Positions 21,244-35,267 of a DNA stretch of 53,814 nucleotides are shown here, piece by piece. The DNA is from Acidovorax facilis (lineage in GTDB: Bacteria > Pseudomonadota > Gammaproteobacteria > Burkholderiales > Burkholderiaceae_C), in contig NZ_JAMXAX010000024.1 of assembly GCF_023913775.1 (NCBI RefSeq), forward strand, positions 1-53,814, read 5' to 3'. How positions within the stretch are numbered: position 1 is the stretch's first letter; every line of letters begins with the position of its first letter. The notes beneath the pieces were generated by a model. That model was not told the origin of the DNA. It searched no databases and saw only the letters and a program-made list of their open reading frames with translations. The position numbers and the translations under genes were made by a program.

Positions 21244-22368
21244 ATGGATATCCAGCAACCCCTTACCCTGCTCGGTGGCCTGACCCCCGCGCAGTTCATG
21301 CGCCGCCATTGGCAGAAGAAGCCCTTGCTGGTGCGCCAGGCCATTCCCCAGTTTGCTCCCCCTGTGTTGCGGTCGCAGCTGTTCGCGCTGGCCGCCCAGG
21401 AGGGCGTGGAGTCCCGCCTCGTGCAACTGGCCAAAGGGGCGTGGAAGCTGCGCCATGGACCCTTTCAAAGGCGTGCCCTGCCTGCGCTCCAGCAGCCCGA
21501 TTGGACTTTGCTGGTGCAGGGCGTTGACCTGCACAACGACGCCGTGCATGCGCTGATGCAGCAGTTCCGGTTTGTGCCGGAGGCGCGGCTTGATGACCTC
21601 ATGATCAGTTATGCGTCCGACGGCGGTGGTGTGGGCCCGCATTTCGACAGTTACGACGTCTTTCTGTTGCAGGCCCACGGAACGCGGCGTTGGCGCATTG
21701 GCCGCCAGAAGGATCTCACGCTGCGCGAAGGTATTCCCCTCAAAGTGCTGGCGCAGTTCGAGCCTGAAGAGGAGTACGTGCTGGAGCCGGGCGACATGCT
21801 GTACCTGCCGCCGCGTTATGCCCACGATGGCATCGCCGAGGGCGAATGCATGACTTATTCGATCGGCTTTAAGGTGCCGTCGCGCGCCGAACTGGGCCAG
21901 GAATTGTTGGTGCGCCTGGCCGAGGATGCTGCGGATCAAGACAAGCCCCTGCTGTACCGTGATGCCCAGCAGGAAGCTGTGTCCCAACCTGCGGCCATTC
22001 CGGCGGGTCTGCAGGACTTCGCGCGGGATGCCTTGAGCCGCGCACTGGCGCAGCCCCTTGTTTTGGAGCGCGCACTGGGGGAATATCTGACAGAGCCCAA
22101 GCCGAATGTGTGGTTTGAGCCTGGTGATACAGGCGTGATGCTGGAAGGGGTGCGCCTGGACCGCCGCAGCCGCATGATGTACGACACACACCATGTGTTC
22201 ATCAATGGCGAGAGCTACCGTGCAGCAGGCCGCGATGCAACGCTAATGCGCCGCCTGGCTGACGAACGCCAGCTGACCGCCCGCGAGCTTGCGCGCGCCA
22301 GCGACGACGCGCTGGAGCTGCTGTCGTCCTGGTGTGATGCGGGCTGGGCCCATGTCTGGGCTGGATAG
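21244..22368 (+). CDS. roxA: ribosomal protein uL16 3-hydroxylase (JmjC-type cupin, RoxA/YcfD)
   Basis: RoxA is a 2-oxoglutarate and Fe(II) oxygenase that hydroxylates an Arg of ribosomal protein L16. The 374-residue product shows the N-terminal cupin with the iron triad HFDSYD (His and Asp) and a distal His in PPRYAHDG. Other family blocks are KKPLLVRQA and GDMLYLPPRYAHDG. The C-terminal winged-helix region ends at WAHVWAG. The ATG at 21244 is preferred. The gene 26 bases downstream is probably co-transcribed. Confidence 0.93.
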   Translation: MDIQQPLTLLGGLTPAQFMRRHWQKKPLLVRQAIPQFAPPVLRSQLFALAAQEGVESRLVQLAKGAWKLRHGPFQRRALPALQQPDWTLLVQGVDLHNDAVHALMQQFRFVPEARLDDLMISYASDGGGVGPHFDSYDVFLLQAHGTRRWRIGRQKDLTLREGIPLKVLAQFEPEEEYVLEPGDMLYLPPRYAHDGIAEGECMTYSIGFKVPSRAELGQELLVRLAEDAADQDKPLLYRDAQQEAVSQPAAIPAGLQDFARDALSRALAQPLVLERALGEYLTEPKPNVWFEPGDTGVMLEGVRLDRRSRMMYDTHHVFINGESYRAAGRDATLMRRLADERQLTARELARASDDALELLSSWCDAGWAHVWAG

Positions 22369-22394
22369 GCCGAAGCACCCCAGGAGACACCGCC

Positions 22395-22916
22395 ATGACC
22401 GAGACTTCTGCCACTTCCCCTGATTCGCCGCCCGATCTCCCGGTGGGCCGTTTCAGCGGCCGTGAAGCGTTTCAGCAAATGGTGCGCGATGCGATTGCCA
22501 CGGCCGCCCGGGATGGCTGGAAGGAAATTGTGATCAGCGATGCGAATTTCCATGACTGGCCCCTGGGCGAACGCAGTGTGGTGGAGGCCTTGCAGGATTG
22601 GGCCCATGGAAGTCGGCGTTTCACCATGCTGGCGTGCAGCTACGATGATGTGATCCGTCGGCACGCGCGTTTTGTGCGTTGGCGGGGCACCTGGGACCAC
22701 ATCATCAATTGCCGTCGCAGCCCGGCGGCTGATCCCCTGGATATTCCCAGTGCATTGTGGTCCCCGCAGTGGGTGATGCAACGGCTGGACCCGGAGCGGT
22801 GCGTGGGGGTTGCAGGCTTTGAACCAGATCGCCGTGTGCTGCTGCGCGAGACGCTCAACGAATGGGTGCGCAGCAAAAGCACGCCCGGTTTTCCCGCATC
22901 GACGCTGGGGTTATGA
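22395..22916 (+). CDS. DUF7931-like protein, role unknown
   Basis: This 173-residue protein resembles the DUF7931 group that I recall from Comamonadaceae and Burkholderiales: DGWKEIVISDANFHDWPLGE, RSVVEALQDWA, RRHARFVRWRGTW. The DxxFHDWPLGE block and WR(G/R)TW are the best-conserved parts. It is soluble, with no signal peptide. The position directly after roxA in an apparent operon suggests a link to that gene, but no function can be given. Confidence 0.7.
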   Translation: MTETSATSPDSPPDLPVGRFSGREAFQQMVRDAIATAARDGWKEIVISDANFHDWPLGERSVVEALQDWAHGSRRFTMLACSYDDVIRRHARFVRWRGTWDHIINCRRSPAADPLDIPSALWSPQWVMQRLDPERCVGVAGFEPDRRVLLRETLNEWVRSKSTPGFPASTLGL

Positions 22917-22993
22917 GCAAAATGCGCGCTTTGCGCCTTGTCAATTGGGCGTAAAGGTTTCGTCAGTGTTAGTCTGTATTGACTAAATACCAA

Positions 22994-22999
22994 TATAAT
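22994..22999 (+). promoter_or_regulatory. candidate promoter -10 of the small lipoprotein gene
   Basis: A perfect TATAAT lies 118 bases before the start at 23118. No -35 with normal spacing is evident; TTGACT lies only 9 bases upstream. The region between is not coding. Confidence 0.35.
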
Positions 23000-23117
23000 C
23001 AGCGGCTGCGCCGAAAAGGTGCAAGCCAAGCGCATTGTGCCAAAGCGTACCGGGGCTTCCAAAAAGCCTGACGCCGTGGCTTTTCAAGATTCTGTCTGTC
23101 CAACTAGGAAAATCGAA

Positions 23118-23372
23118 ATGAAGAACTCTCTCGTTCTGGCCGCCCTGATCGCTGCTGCTGCACTCGCCGCTTGTGGCAAGAAGGAAGAGCCCGCTCCTGC
23201 TCCAGCACCAGCTGCCGTGGAAGCCCCAGCTCCAGCACCCGCACCAGCTCCTGCCGCTTCTGAAGCCGCTCCTGCCGCTTCCGACGCTGCCTCGGCTCCT
23301 GCTGCCGATGCTGCCAAGGCTGCCGCTGACGCTGCTGCCACCGCTGCTACTGGCGCTTCCGCAGCCAAGTAA
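23118..23372 (+). CDS. small Ala/Pro-rich lipoprotein
   Basis: This 84-residue protein has a signal peptide with the lipobox LAAC (LAACGKKEEP). After the Cys it is nearly pure Ala, Pro, Glu and Asp with one Lys-rich patch (AKAAADAAAT), so it has no fold to recognise. Such low-complexity lipoproteins are common in this family and probably act as flexible surface or spacer proteins. The start is ATG 23118. A strong terminator follows. Confidence 0.75.
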   Translation: MKNSLVLAALIAAAALAACGKKEEPAPAPAPAAVEAPAPAPAPAPAASEAAPAASDAASAPAADAAKAAADAAATAATGASAAK

Positions 23373-23417
23373 TTCGCTGCAGGCTGCAGCAGGTTGCAAA
23401 ACCTGCTATCGACCGAG

Positions 23418-23452
23418 AGCCCCGCACCGCAAGGTCGGGGCTTTTTCTTTTT
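23418..23452 (+). terminator. terminator of the small lipoprotein gene
   Basis: AGCCCCG...CGGGGCT forms a strong stem followed by TTTTTCTTTTTT on the plus strand. It separates the lipoprotein gene from the oppositely oriented MBL gene. Confidence 0.85.
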
Positions 23453-23505
23453 TGGGGCGTTTTCCTTCCCCGGAGTTGGTCGTTTGCGGCGTGACCGGAG
23501 TCACT

Positions 23506-24288
23506 TCATCCTGCAACTGCAAGCCAGGGCGTTCCCACCGTTGGGCTGGCGACGGTGATTTCCTCGGCGGACCACTCCAGCGCAAGGCCTAGCGCCTGTT
23601 GAGCGAGGCTGGGTGCATTGTTCTGTGCGCTCAGGTGGGCGGCCACCACACGCTGCAGGCCAGGGTGCCGCACGGCACGCAGGATGTCGGCTGTCGCAAA
23701 ATTGGCCAAGTGCCCATACGGTCCCCCGACGCGGCGTTTCAAGAAGGTCGGATACCGGGATGCTTCGAGCATTGCGGGGTCGTGGTTGGCTTCAATCATC
23801 AACGCATGGCAGCCTTGTAGTTGCTGCAGAACATGGTCGCTGGCGTGGCCCAGGTCGGTGAGCACACCCAGGTGGGATGCGCCGTCCGAGCAGCGCAGCT
23901 GCAGCGGCTCGCGCGCATCATGGGGCACCGTGAAGGGCAGGGCGCTGAAGGTGCCGAGGTCCAGAGCCTGCATGTCGTGTGCGATACGCAGCATGCCATC
24001 AAAGTCGGGGGCTCCGAGGGCGGCATAGGTGCCCTGGCTCATCCATACCGGGATGCGGTAGCGCACGGCCACGGCCAGTGCACAGCCGATGTGGTCCGAG
24101 TGTTCGTGGGTGATGAAGACGGCATCCAGGTCTTCGATCTGCAACTGCGCTTGCGCCAGGCGGGTCTGCAGTTGCCGGATGCCGAATCCGCAATCGATCA
24201 GCAGGCGGCGTACCTGTGTGCCGCTGCTGCCTTCCACCACCGTGGCGTTGCCCGTGCTGCCGCTACCCAGGTTCTTGAAACGCAGCAT
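23506..24288 (-). CDS. MBL-fold metallo-hydrolase (YycJ/WalJ-like)
   Basis: This 260-residue metallo-beta-lactamase-fold enzyme has the motif THEHSDHIG and further ligands in EANHDPAML and AHLSAQNNAP. The YycJ group is thought to act on nucleic acid or its products; the substrate here is not proven. It follows bamC by 90 bases on the same strand; the dapA-bamC-MBL order is one I recall from betaproteobacteria. The start is ATG 24288. Confidence 0.85.
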   Translation of the reverse strand: MLRFKNLGSGSTGNATVVEGSSGTQVRRLLIDCGFGIRQLQTRLAQAQLQIEDLDAVFITHEHSDHIGCALAVAVRYRIPVWMSQGTYAALGAPDFDGMLRIAHDMQALDLGTFSALPFTVPHDAREPLQLRCSDGASHLGVLTDLGHASDHVLQQLQGCHALMIEANHDPAMLEASRYPTFLKRRVGGPYGHLANFATADILRAVRHPGLQRVVAAHLSAQNNAPSLAQQALGLALEWSAEEITVASPTVGTPWLAVAG

Positions 24289-24378
24289 GTCGTGGTCGAA
24301 GGCGCTTGCCGCGCAGCACCTCTGTAGCCTGGACCCCGGGCCCAGGCAGGGGGAACGAAGAGGCGCGCGGTTCGTCGC

Positions 24379-25470
24379 TTATTTCAGATCGTCGGCAATC
24401 ACGCGGACGATGCGCTCGGCATTGGCGGACGATTCGGGGACGCCGGCTTCGTTGAGCACCGATACCGTGGTGGACTCCCCTTGGCTGCGTACCAGAATGC
24501 GGTACTTGAGTGGAGGTGTGGCGTTGGACGAGCTGAAGAGTTTGCCGAAGAACCCTGGCTCCTTCTTCTCGGCATTGGGAGCCACATAGCGCACAAAGTA
24601 GGTGCCTTCATTGCGATTGCGGTCTTCCACCGTGAAGCCGGTGCGGTCCAGGGCCAGGCCGATGCGGCGCCAGGCGCGGTCAAAACCCTCGTCAAGCTGG
24701 ACCACGGGTTTGTTGTCCACCGTGGCCATGCGGGCCGACTGAGCGCGTGGGGCAGGGGCCGCAGCCACTGCCTTGGACTGCTCTTGGCTCACGCCCAGCT
24801 TGACCATCAGGCGGCGCAGGAATTCGGTTTCGAGTTCCGGGTCGGAAGGGCGGGGTTGCCACACGGTGCTGTCTTTGGAAACGTTGCCGTAGACCTCAAT
24901 CATGCCGCGGTGGGTGATGTAGATCTCGGTGCCGCCATTGGCGTTGCGCTCCAGGCGCGTGCGGAACTTGTCGCGTTCACCGGTGGAGTACAGCGAGTCG
25001 AGCAGCTTGCCCAGGGTCGAGCGAATGAAATCCTGCGGCAGCTTGGCGCGGTTTTCGGCCCAGTCGGTTTCCATGATGCCCACGTTGGCGTCTGCCTGCG
25101 CCAGGTTGAAGCCGCTTTCCTGCCAGAAGTCGCGCACGGGTTCCCAGAGCTTGTCGGCCGGGCGGTTGACCACCAGCCAGCGCTGGTTGCCGTCGCGCTC
25201 GATGCGCACGTCGCCCAGTTGCAGGGCTGCGGCGTTGGCGGTGCCCGATGGCTGAGCAGCCTGGCCGGCCTGCATGGCGGCGGCCGAGACGGCGCCGCCT
25301 GGGACGTTGTAGCGTGAATCACGCGACAGCTGGGTCAGGTCTGGCGGGACTTCCAGGGTCGAGCCTTTGGTCGCGCTCTTGTAGTCGATCTTGTCGCCCT
25401 CCAGGGCGGCACAGGCAGACAGGGCCATGGCAAGGGCCAGCAGGCTCAGGCGGGTGGTAGCAGCTTTCAC
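24379..25470 (-). CDS. bamC: outer-membrane assembly lipoprotein BamC
   Basis: BamC is a subunit of the BAM complex that inserts beta-barrel proteins in the outer membrane. The 363-residue lipoprotein has the lipobox LSAC, the early block YKSATKGSTLEVPPDLTQ that contacts BamD, and two helix-grip domains (QRWLVVNRPADKLWEPVRDF; FDRAWRRIGLALDRTGFTV). The start is GTG 25470. dapA lies 45 bases upstream. The name is supported by N-terminal and domain features; length is typical. Confidence 0.9.
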   Translation of the reverse strand: MKAATTRLSLLALAMALSACAALEGDKIDYKSATKGSTLEVPPDLTQLSRDSRYNVPGGAVSAAAMQAGQAAQPSGTANAAALQLGDVRIERDGNQRWLVVNRPADKLWEPVRDFWQESGFNLAQADANVGIMETDWAENRAKLPQDFIRSTLGKLLDSLYSTGERDKFRTRLERNANGGTEIYITHRGMIEVYGNVSKDSTVWQPRPSDPELETEFLRRLMVKLGVSQEQSKAVAAAPAPRAQSARMATVDNKPVVQLDEGFDRAWRRIGLALDRTGFTVEDRNRNEGTYFVRYVAPNAEKKEPGFFGKLFSSSNATPPLKYRILVRSQGESTTVSVLNEAGVPESSANAERIVRVIADDLK

Positions 25471-25515
25471 GCGGAAATCCTTGGAGAGTGTCTCGGGGAG
25501 CGGGCGCAGCCCGGA

Positions 25516-26412
25516 TTAGATCAGGCCGCTGGTGCGCAGCGCAGATTCGACCACAGCCTCGTTGCTGGTGGTCAGCGGCGTCATGGGCAGGCGCATCGTG
25601 CCACCGCACAGGCCCATGCGGGCCATGGCCCACTTGACCGGGATGGGGTTGGCTTCGACGAACAGGTTCTTGTGCACCGGCATCAGCTTGAACTGGATTT
25701 CCATGGCCCGGCGTGCATCGCCCGCCAGGGCAGCCACACACAGTTCGTGCATCAGGCGCGGGGCGACGTTGGCCGTCACGCTGATGTTGCCGTGGCCTCC
25801 GCACAGCATCAGCGCCACAGCGGTCGGGTCGTCGCCCGAATACACACCAAAGCCCTTGGGCACATCGCGGATGAGCCACTGGGCGCGTTCGATATTGCCG
25901 GTGGCTTCCTTGATGCCGATGATGCCGGGCACCTGGGTCAGGCGCAGCACGGTGTCGTGTTGCATATCGGCCACCGAGCGGCCGGGCACGTTGTACAGCA
26001 CGATGGGCAGGTCGCCCGTGGCTTCGGCAATCGCCTTGAAATGCTGGAACTGGCCCTCTTGCGTAGGCTTGTTGTAGTACGGCACGACCTGCAACTGGCT
26101 GTCGGCCCCCACGCCGCGCGCGAACTTGGCCAGCTCGATGGCTTCGGCGGTGGAGTTGGCGCCACAGCCCGCCATGATGGGCACGCGCTTGGCAGATTGC
26201 TCCACGGCCACGCGAATGATCTCGCAATGTTCTTCGACGTTGACGGTGGGCGACTCGCCCGTGGTGCCCACCACGCCGATGCAGTCGGTGCCTTCGGCAA
26301 TGTGCCAGTCGATCAGTTTGCGCAGGGCCGGGTAGTCCACGCTACCGTCCTCGTGCATGGGAGTGACGAGGGCGACGATGCTGCCGGTGAGAGCGACGGA
26401 GGAAGAGGTCAT
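25516..26412 (-). CDS. dapA: 4-hydroxy-tetrahydrodipicolinate synthase
   Basis: DapA condenses pyruvate and aspartate semialdehyde in lysine and peptidoglycan precursor synthesis. The 298-residue product has the Schiff-base lysine K168 in GIKEATGN, Y140 and R145 in LYNVPGRS, and the GTTGESPT binding loop. Start ATG 26412. It is followed by bamC, the classic dapA-bamC pairing. Confidence 0.97.
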   Translation of the reverse strand: MTSSSVALTGSIVALVTPMHEDGSVDYPALRKLIDWHIAEGTDCIGVVGTTGESPTVNVEEHCEIIRVAVEQSAKRVPIMAGCGANSTAEAIELAKFARGVGADSQLQVVPYYNKPTQEGQFQHFKAIAEATGDLPIVLYNVPGRSVADMQHDTVLRLTQVPGIIGIKEATGNIERAQWLIRDVPKGFGVYSGDDPTAVALMLCGGHGNISVTANVAPRLMHELCVAALAGDARRAMEIQFKLMPVHKNLFVEANPIPVKWAMARMGLCGGTMRLPMTPLTTSNEAVVESALRTSGLI

Positions 26413-26442
26413 GTCCGCAGTGGTAAACGGTAAAAGAGCATT

Positions 26443-26997
26443 CTAACTAGCCCACATGGGCAGAAGATGTCGTGAGGGTCCCCCAGGCGGCGGGAGTTCC
26501 CGCACGGCCGTGATGCGTTGCACGAAACGGTCGGGGTTTTTTTGGAAGCCGTCTTCATAGGCCAGGGTGCGCAGCCCCGTGCAGGCGGTCAGCAGTTCTC
26601 CGGGCTGCAGCAGGAATTCCGGCCGGGCCGGGCGGCCTACGGTTTCGTTGCCGTGTGCAAAGGTCTCGTAGATCAGCACACCGCCTGGGGCCACGCTTTC
26701 CACCAGGGTGGCCAGCAGGGGCCGCCACAGGTAGTTGGTGACCACCACGGCACCAAACTGGCGGCCTGCAAAGGGCCATGGGCCGCTCTCGATGTCGGCC
26801 AGTACCAGTTCACCCAGACCCTCGCAAGCGGCCAGAGCCTCGGCAGAGCGGTCCACCCCCACCACGGAGTTCCCCAGGCCGCGCAGCCAGCGCAGGTGGC
26901 GCCCGGCGCCGCAAGCCACGTCGAGCACCGTGCTGCCCGGCGCAATCAGGTGGGACCAGCGGCGGACCCATTCGGATGGAGCTTCGTTACCGTGCAT
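26443..26997 (-). CDS. class I SAM-dependent methyltransferase
   Basis: This 184-residue protein has motif I (VLDVACGAGRHLRWL), an acidic D after beta-2 (GVDRSAEAL), a motif II-like VLADIE and a post-II VTNYLWRPLL, with GGVLIYETFAHGNE near motif III. This fits the Rossmann methyltransferase fold. The target is not evident. It lies 30 bases before dapA and probably shares its transcript. A repeat copy lies just upstream of its start (27001-27058). Confidence 0.85.
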   Translation of the reverse strand: MHGNEAPSEWVRRWSHLIAPGSTVLDVACGAGRHLRWLRGLGNSVVGVDRSAEALAACEGLGELVLADIESGPWPFAGRQFGAVVVTNYLWRPLLATLVESVAPGGVLIYETFAHGNETVGRPARPEFLLQPGELLTACTGLRTLAYEDGFQKNPDRFVQRITAVRELPPPGGPSRHLLPMWAS

Positions 26998-27000
26998 GTG

Positions 27001-27058
27001 CTATTGAAAATATAGCTATCAGCGCTTGTCCATCAAGCGCTAGCGGCCAAAAACTTGA
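27001..27058 (-). repeat. dispersed palindromic repeat, copy 5 (reverse)
   Basis: Plus-strand order is AATATAGCTATCAGCGCTTG, then TCCATCAAGCGCTAGCGGCC. The AGCGCTT...AAGCGCT core forms a stem around a short loop. It begins three bases before the methyltransferase start, so it may form a hairpin in that leader. Confidence 0.75.
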
Positions 27059-27075
27059 AAGAGGAAGGCGCGGGC

Positions 27076-27243
27076 TCAGAAGCACGCCCACATCTGGTCG
27101 GCCAGCATCACCATGAAGTCCGGCACCGTGTACATGCCAAACACCGCCAGGCACAGCACCACCGCCGTGATCCAGCCAAGCCAGCGCCATACCCGTGGCA
27201 CGCTGCTGCCGGGCGGGGTGGTGGATGCGCTGACGGTGGGCAT
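27076..27243 (-). CDS. small one-span membrane protein downstream of an MFS transporter
   Basis: This 55-residue product has a Thr/Pro/Ser-rich start, one hydrophobic span (about 21-39, WLGWITAVVLCLAVFGMYTV) and a conserved-looking tail, PDFMVMLADQMWACF. I recall similar short proteins ending ADQMWACF in betaproteobacteria. It starts 24 bases after the MFS gene ends and probably shares its transcript. No function can be assigned. Confidence 0.65.
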   Translation of the reverse strand: MPTVSASTTPPGSSVPRVWRWLGWITAVVLCLAVFGMYTVPDFMVMLADQMWACF

Positions 27244-27267
27244 GAGGAAGTTCTTTGCAGGGGATGG

Positions 27268-28485
27268 TCAGGCAGGTTGGGCTGCGCCGCGCTGGATGGG
27301 GCTTTCCCGGACCGGCAGGTTTACCAGCCCGGCAAAAATACCCAGGCCGATGGCGATGTACCAGACGATATCGTAGCTGCCCGTCGCGTCATACAGATAG
27401 CCCCCCAGCCACACGCCCAGGAAGCTGCCGATCTGGTGGCTGAAGAACACGAAGCCGCCCAGCATCGACAGATGCTGCACGCCAAAGATTTGCGCGATGG
27501 TGGCGTTGGTGGGCGGGATGGTAGACAGCCACAGCGTGCCCATCACCGCCGAGAACACATACACCGACAGCGGCGACAGCGGCACCAGCAGGAACACGCT
27601 GATGGCCGCAGCCCGCGCAAAGTAGATAAAAGCCAGGATGAACCGCTTGGGCATGCGCTGGCCCAGTGTGCCGGCCACATAGGTGCCCAGCACATTGAAC
27701 AGGCCAATCAGCGCCAGCGCATAGCTGGCCACCTGGGGCGACAGGCCGTGGTCCTTGAGGTAGCTGGGCATGTGCACGCCGATGAACACCACCTGGAATC
27801 CACAGACGAAGTAGCCCGCCATCAACAGGTTGAAACTGGGGTAGCGGAACGCCTCGCCCAGCGCTTGCAGGATCGTCTGCTCGCGCTTGACCGGGGCCGC
27901 TCCCGCGAAGTTGGGCTCGCGCAGCCCAAAGGCCAGCGGCACGATGAGCAGCACCATCAAGGACAGCGCCAGCAGCGCCTGCTGCCAACCCAATCCGGCA
28001 ATCAGCCAGCCTTCCACCGGCACCATGAGGAACTGGCCGAACGAGCCTGCCGCAGCGGCCACACCCATGGCCCAGGACCGGCGTTCGGGTGCAATCTGGC
28101 GCCCCAGCACACCGTAGATCACGGCGTAGGTGGTGCCTGCCTGGGCCGCGCCAATCAGCACGCCCGCCGTCAGCGCAAACAGCGTGGGCGTGGGCGACAG
28201 TGCCATGCCCGCCAGGCCCAGGCCGTACAGCACGGCACCGCCCATCAGCACGCGGAACGCGCCAAACCGGTCGGCCACCATGCCCGCAAAAATGCCGATC
28301 AGGCCCCAGGACAGGTTCTGGATGGCAATCGCCAGTGCGAACGACTGGCGCGTCCAGCCCATCTCCTGGGTGATGGGCAAGAGCCAGAGCCCGAAGCCGT
28401 GGCGGATGCCCATCGACAGTGTCACGATGGCCGCGCCGCAGGCCAGCACCTGGAACATGGACAGTTTGGGAGGATTCGTATGCAT
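27268..28485 (-). CDS. major facilitator superfamily transporter
   Basis: This 405-residue protein has the usual 12-span pattern and an MFS motif A-like loop near DRFGAFRVL. It reads like the oxalate/formate antiporter or YbfB-like clade: GIRHGFGLWLLPITQEMGW and PSYLKDHGLSPQVAS. The substrate is not evident. I chose ATG 28485 (MHTNPPKL); the frame extends slightly further upstream. A 55-residue gene follows. Confidence 0.85.
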   Translation of the reverse strand: MHTNPPKLSMFQVLACGAAIVTLSMGIRHGFGLWLLPITQEMGWTRQSFALAIAIQNLSWGLIGIFAGMVADRFGAFRVLMGGAVLYGLGLAGMALSPTPTLFALTAGVLIGAAQAGTTYAVIYGVLGRQIAPERRSWAMGVAAAAGSFGQFLMVPVEGWLIAGLGWQQALLALSLMVLLIVPLAFGLREPNFAGAAPVKREQTILQALGEAFRYPSFNLLMAGYFVCGFQVVFIGVHMPSYLKDHGLSPQVASYALALIGLFNVLGTYVAGTLGQRMPKRFILAFIYFARAAAISVFLLVPLSPLSVYVFSAVMGTLWLSTIPPTNATIAQIFGVQHLSMLGGFVFFSHQIGSFLGVWLGGYLYDATGSYDIVWYIAIGLGIFAGLVNLPVRESPIQRGAAQPA

Positions 28486-28615
28486 GCGCAGGAATGTAGC
28501 TAGATTGCGTGAAACGTGCTGATACACGGGGGACCAATACAGTTGGCAGCAGGGGCGAAGGTGGGGCTGGTTTTATATCCAGCTATTACTGCGTTGCCGC
28601 ACTACAATCCGCCCC

Positions 28616-30598
<1,983 letters not shown>

Positions 30599-30637
30599 CC
30601 GCATCGACGCGCTCCGCCCGGTGTTTGTGATCAAAAT

Positions 30638-31467
30638 ATGAATAAAAACAGTGCCCTGCGCTTGTCTGTATTGGGTTTGCTGCTATGTTTTGTGCAGCAA
30701 ATGGCCCATGCGGACCTGTGGGCGCATGTGGACGAGCGTGGCGTGACGCACTTTGCGGCCGAGCAGGTCGATGCGCGCTACCAGCTGTTTTTTCGCGGCA
30801 ACGACTTTGACTCCACCCGCGACGCGCCTGCCAATGCGTCGCCCATGCCCTACGCGCTGCCCGCAGCGGGCGCGCGCCTGCTGGCCTTTTTTGACATCGC
30901 CCCCGACTACAAACGCGTCAAACACCACCTGCGCGCTGCGTCCGTCAAACACGGTGTGGACTACGAGCTGCTGCAGGCCGTGATCGCGACCGAGTCCGGC
31001 TTTGACGCCACCGCCGTGTCGCCCAAGGGCGCCGTGGGCCTGATGCAGGTGATGCCCGCCACCGCCAACCGCTTTGGCGTGAGCAGCGACGCCAAGCGCA
31101 CGGTGGAACAGAAGCTGGCCGACCCGGCGGTGAATGTGCCCACTGGCACCCGTTACCTGCGCCACCTGCTGGACCTGTTCCCCGGCCGCATGGACCTGGC
31201 CGTGGCGGCCTACAACGCCGGTGAAGGTGCGGTACAGCGCGCGGGCAACCAAATCCCCGCGTACAAGGAAACGCAGAGCTATGTGCGCACCGTGCTGGGC
31301 CTGTATGCCCAGCTCAAGCCCCCGGCACCCGTGCTGGCACAGCGTGCAGCGCCTGGCCGCGTACGCATGGAGCTCTCGGGCGGTGCCACCAACAGGGGCA
31401 ACCTGCCGCCCACCCGCGTCGCGCAGACACGCGACCAGAACCTGAATCAAGAACCTGTAGTTAACGA

Positions 31468-31471
<4 letters not shown>
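30638..31471 (+). CDS. lytic transglycosylase with DUF4124-like N-terminus
   Basis: This 277-residue exported enzyme has a Sec signal (residues about 1-25) and an N-terminal DUF4124-like domain ([15 protein letters not shown]). The SLT domain has the catalytic Glu in [20 protein letters not shown], plus [10 protein letters not shown] and [14 protein letters not shown]. It cleaves peptidoglycan glycan strands. Its stop overlaps the parC start by four bases (ATGA), so translation is coupled. The parE-SLT-parC order is familiar to me from Comamonadaceae. Confidence 0.92.
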
Positions 31472-33825
<2,354 letters not shown>

Positions 33826-33829
33826 GGGT

Positions 33830-34936
33830 GTGGCGTCGCGCTCACCCACGCTGGATGAGCTGCGCCGCTACGCGATTGCGCGCAGCCTGTTCAAACCACA
33901 GACCCTGCCCGGTGCGATCCGCACGCTGGGTTTTGTGCAGGCCGATCCGATGCGGGCGCCCGCGCGGGCACAGGACCTGATTTTGCGTTTACGGGTGCGT
34001 GACTACCGTGCCGGTGACCTGGAACGCCGCTACGAGCGGCTGGGCATTGAGGAAGACGCTTTCGTCAACTACGGTTTTGTGTCGCGCGAGATGCTGGCGC
34101 TGCTGCACCCGCGCACGCCGCGCAGGCCGTGGGACGCAGCCACGACCGAGCGTGCGCGCGAGGTGCTGGCGTTTGTGCGGGAGCGGGGCGCGGTGCATCC
34201 ACGTGAGGTCAGCGAGGCGTTTGCGCACCATGGCCGCGTGGCAGGCTACTGGGGCGGAGAACTCAACGCGAGCACGCGCCTGCTGGACGCCATGCACCAC
34301 CACGGCTGGTTGCGCGTGTGCCGCCGCGAATCGGGTACCCGGGTGTATGCGCCGGTGGCGCACCCCGAGCAGGATGCCAGTCCTGCCGCACGCATGGCGC
34401 GCGCCGAAGCCCTGGTGGATCGCATCGTGGCGCTGTATGCCCCGTTGCCTGCACCCAGCCTGGGCTACCTGGTCACGCTGCTGCGCTACGGCGCACCGCA
34501 GCTGGCTGCCGAGGCGCGCGCGGTGGCCAAGGCCGCACCGTCACGCTACGGCCATGCGGTGGTCGATGGAACCACCTGGTTTTGGCCTGTCGCTGAAAGC
34601 CCGGCATCGCGCCGCCACCAGCCGCATAACGGCGTGCGGCTATTGGCACCGTTCGATCCCGTGGTGTGGGACCGACGCCGCTTTGAGATGCTGTGGGGCT
34701 GGGCGTACCGGTTCGAGGCCCATGTACCGGCACCCAAGCGCACCATGGGCCACTATGCGTTGCCGGTGCTGTGGGGCGAACAGATGGTGGGCTGGGCCAA
34801 CCTGCGCGTGGAGCGCGGTCGGCTGCAGCATGCTCTGGGTTTTGTGGCCGGGCGCCCACCACGCGACGCGGGGTTCCGGCGCGCGCTGGGCGACGAACTG
34901 GCGCGTTTTGAGGCCTTCCTCGGCTCCGCAGCCTGA
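33830..34936 (+). CDS. YcaQ/AlkZ-like winged-helix DNA glycosylase family protein
   Basis: This 368-residue protein matches the HTH_42 (YcaQ/AlkX) family, whose members unhook interstrand crosslinks or remove bulky alkylated bases. The catalytic Q-x-D motif is VQADPMRAPARAQD, and three winged-helix repeats follow. The C-terminal block PFDPVVWDRRRFEMLWGWAY is diagnostic. GTG 33830 starts four bases after parC, so co-transcription is likely. The activity is inferred from family. Confidence 0.85.
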   Translation: MASRSPTLDELRRYAIARSLFKPQTLPGAIRTLGFVQADPMRAPARAQDLILRLRVRDYRAGDLERRYERLGIEEDAFVNYGFVSREMLALLHPRTPRRPWDAATTERAREVLAFVRERGAVHPREVSEAFAHHGRVAGYWGGELNASTRLLDAMHHHGWLRVCRRESGTRVYAPVAHPEQDASPAARMARAEALVDRIVALYAPLPAPSLGYLVTLLRYGAPQLAAEARAVAKAAPSRYGHAVVDGTTWFWPVAESPASRRHQPHNGVRLLAPFDPVVWDRRRFEMLWGWAYRFEAHVPAPKRTMGHYALPVLWGEQMVGWANLRVERGRLQHALGFVAGRPPRDAGFRRALGDELARFEAFLGSAA

Positions 34937-35267
34937 CAGCCCGCTCACGCACCCGGCACCCCGGGCCTGCGAGTTAGCACCTGTCGCCAGTTTTTTTCAG
35001 GGTGTTGCAGCGGGCAACAGGGGCCGCTGGCACCACGCTTTTGTCGACGATGGGCGTACAGATGGCATGCGAATGGGGCATTTGCCCGAGCGACACGACC
35101 TGCTGAAACCCCGTGGCCGAACTCTGGCGGCGCAATGACGTGCACCCCGGGAGATGTGCTGGGGCCCATGCAGGCAGGGCAGACCCTGATGTGCAGTGAC
35201 GGAGTTTGTGCAATCGTGAAAAAGCGTGCAACATCTGTACACAAACACAACGCTTCAGGAGACAACC
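34937..35267. other. 331-base region without a supported gene
   Basis: The stretch between the YcaQ-like gene and the chemoreceptor holds no convincing ORF. I saw no clear sigma-70 or flagellar sigma-28 promoter and no strong terminator. A short run of T follows CGCCAG near 34990. Confidence 0.5.
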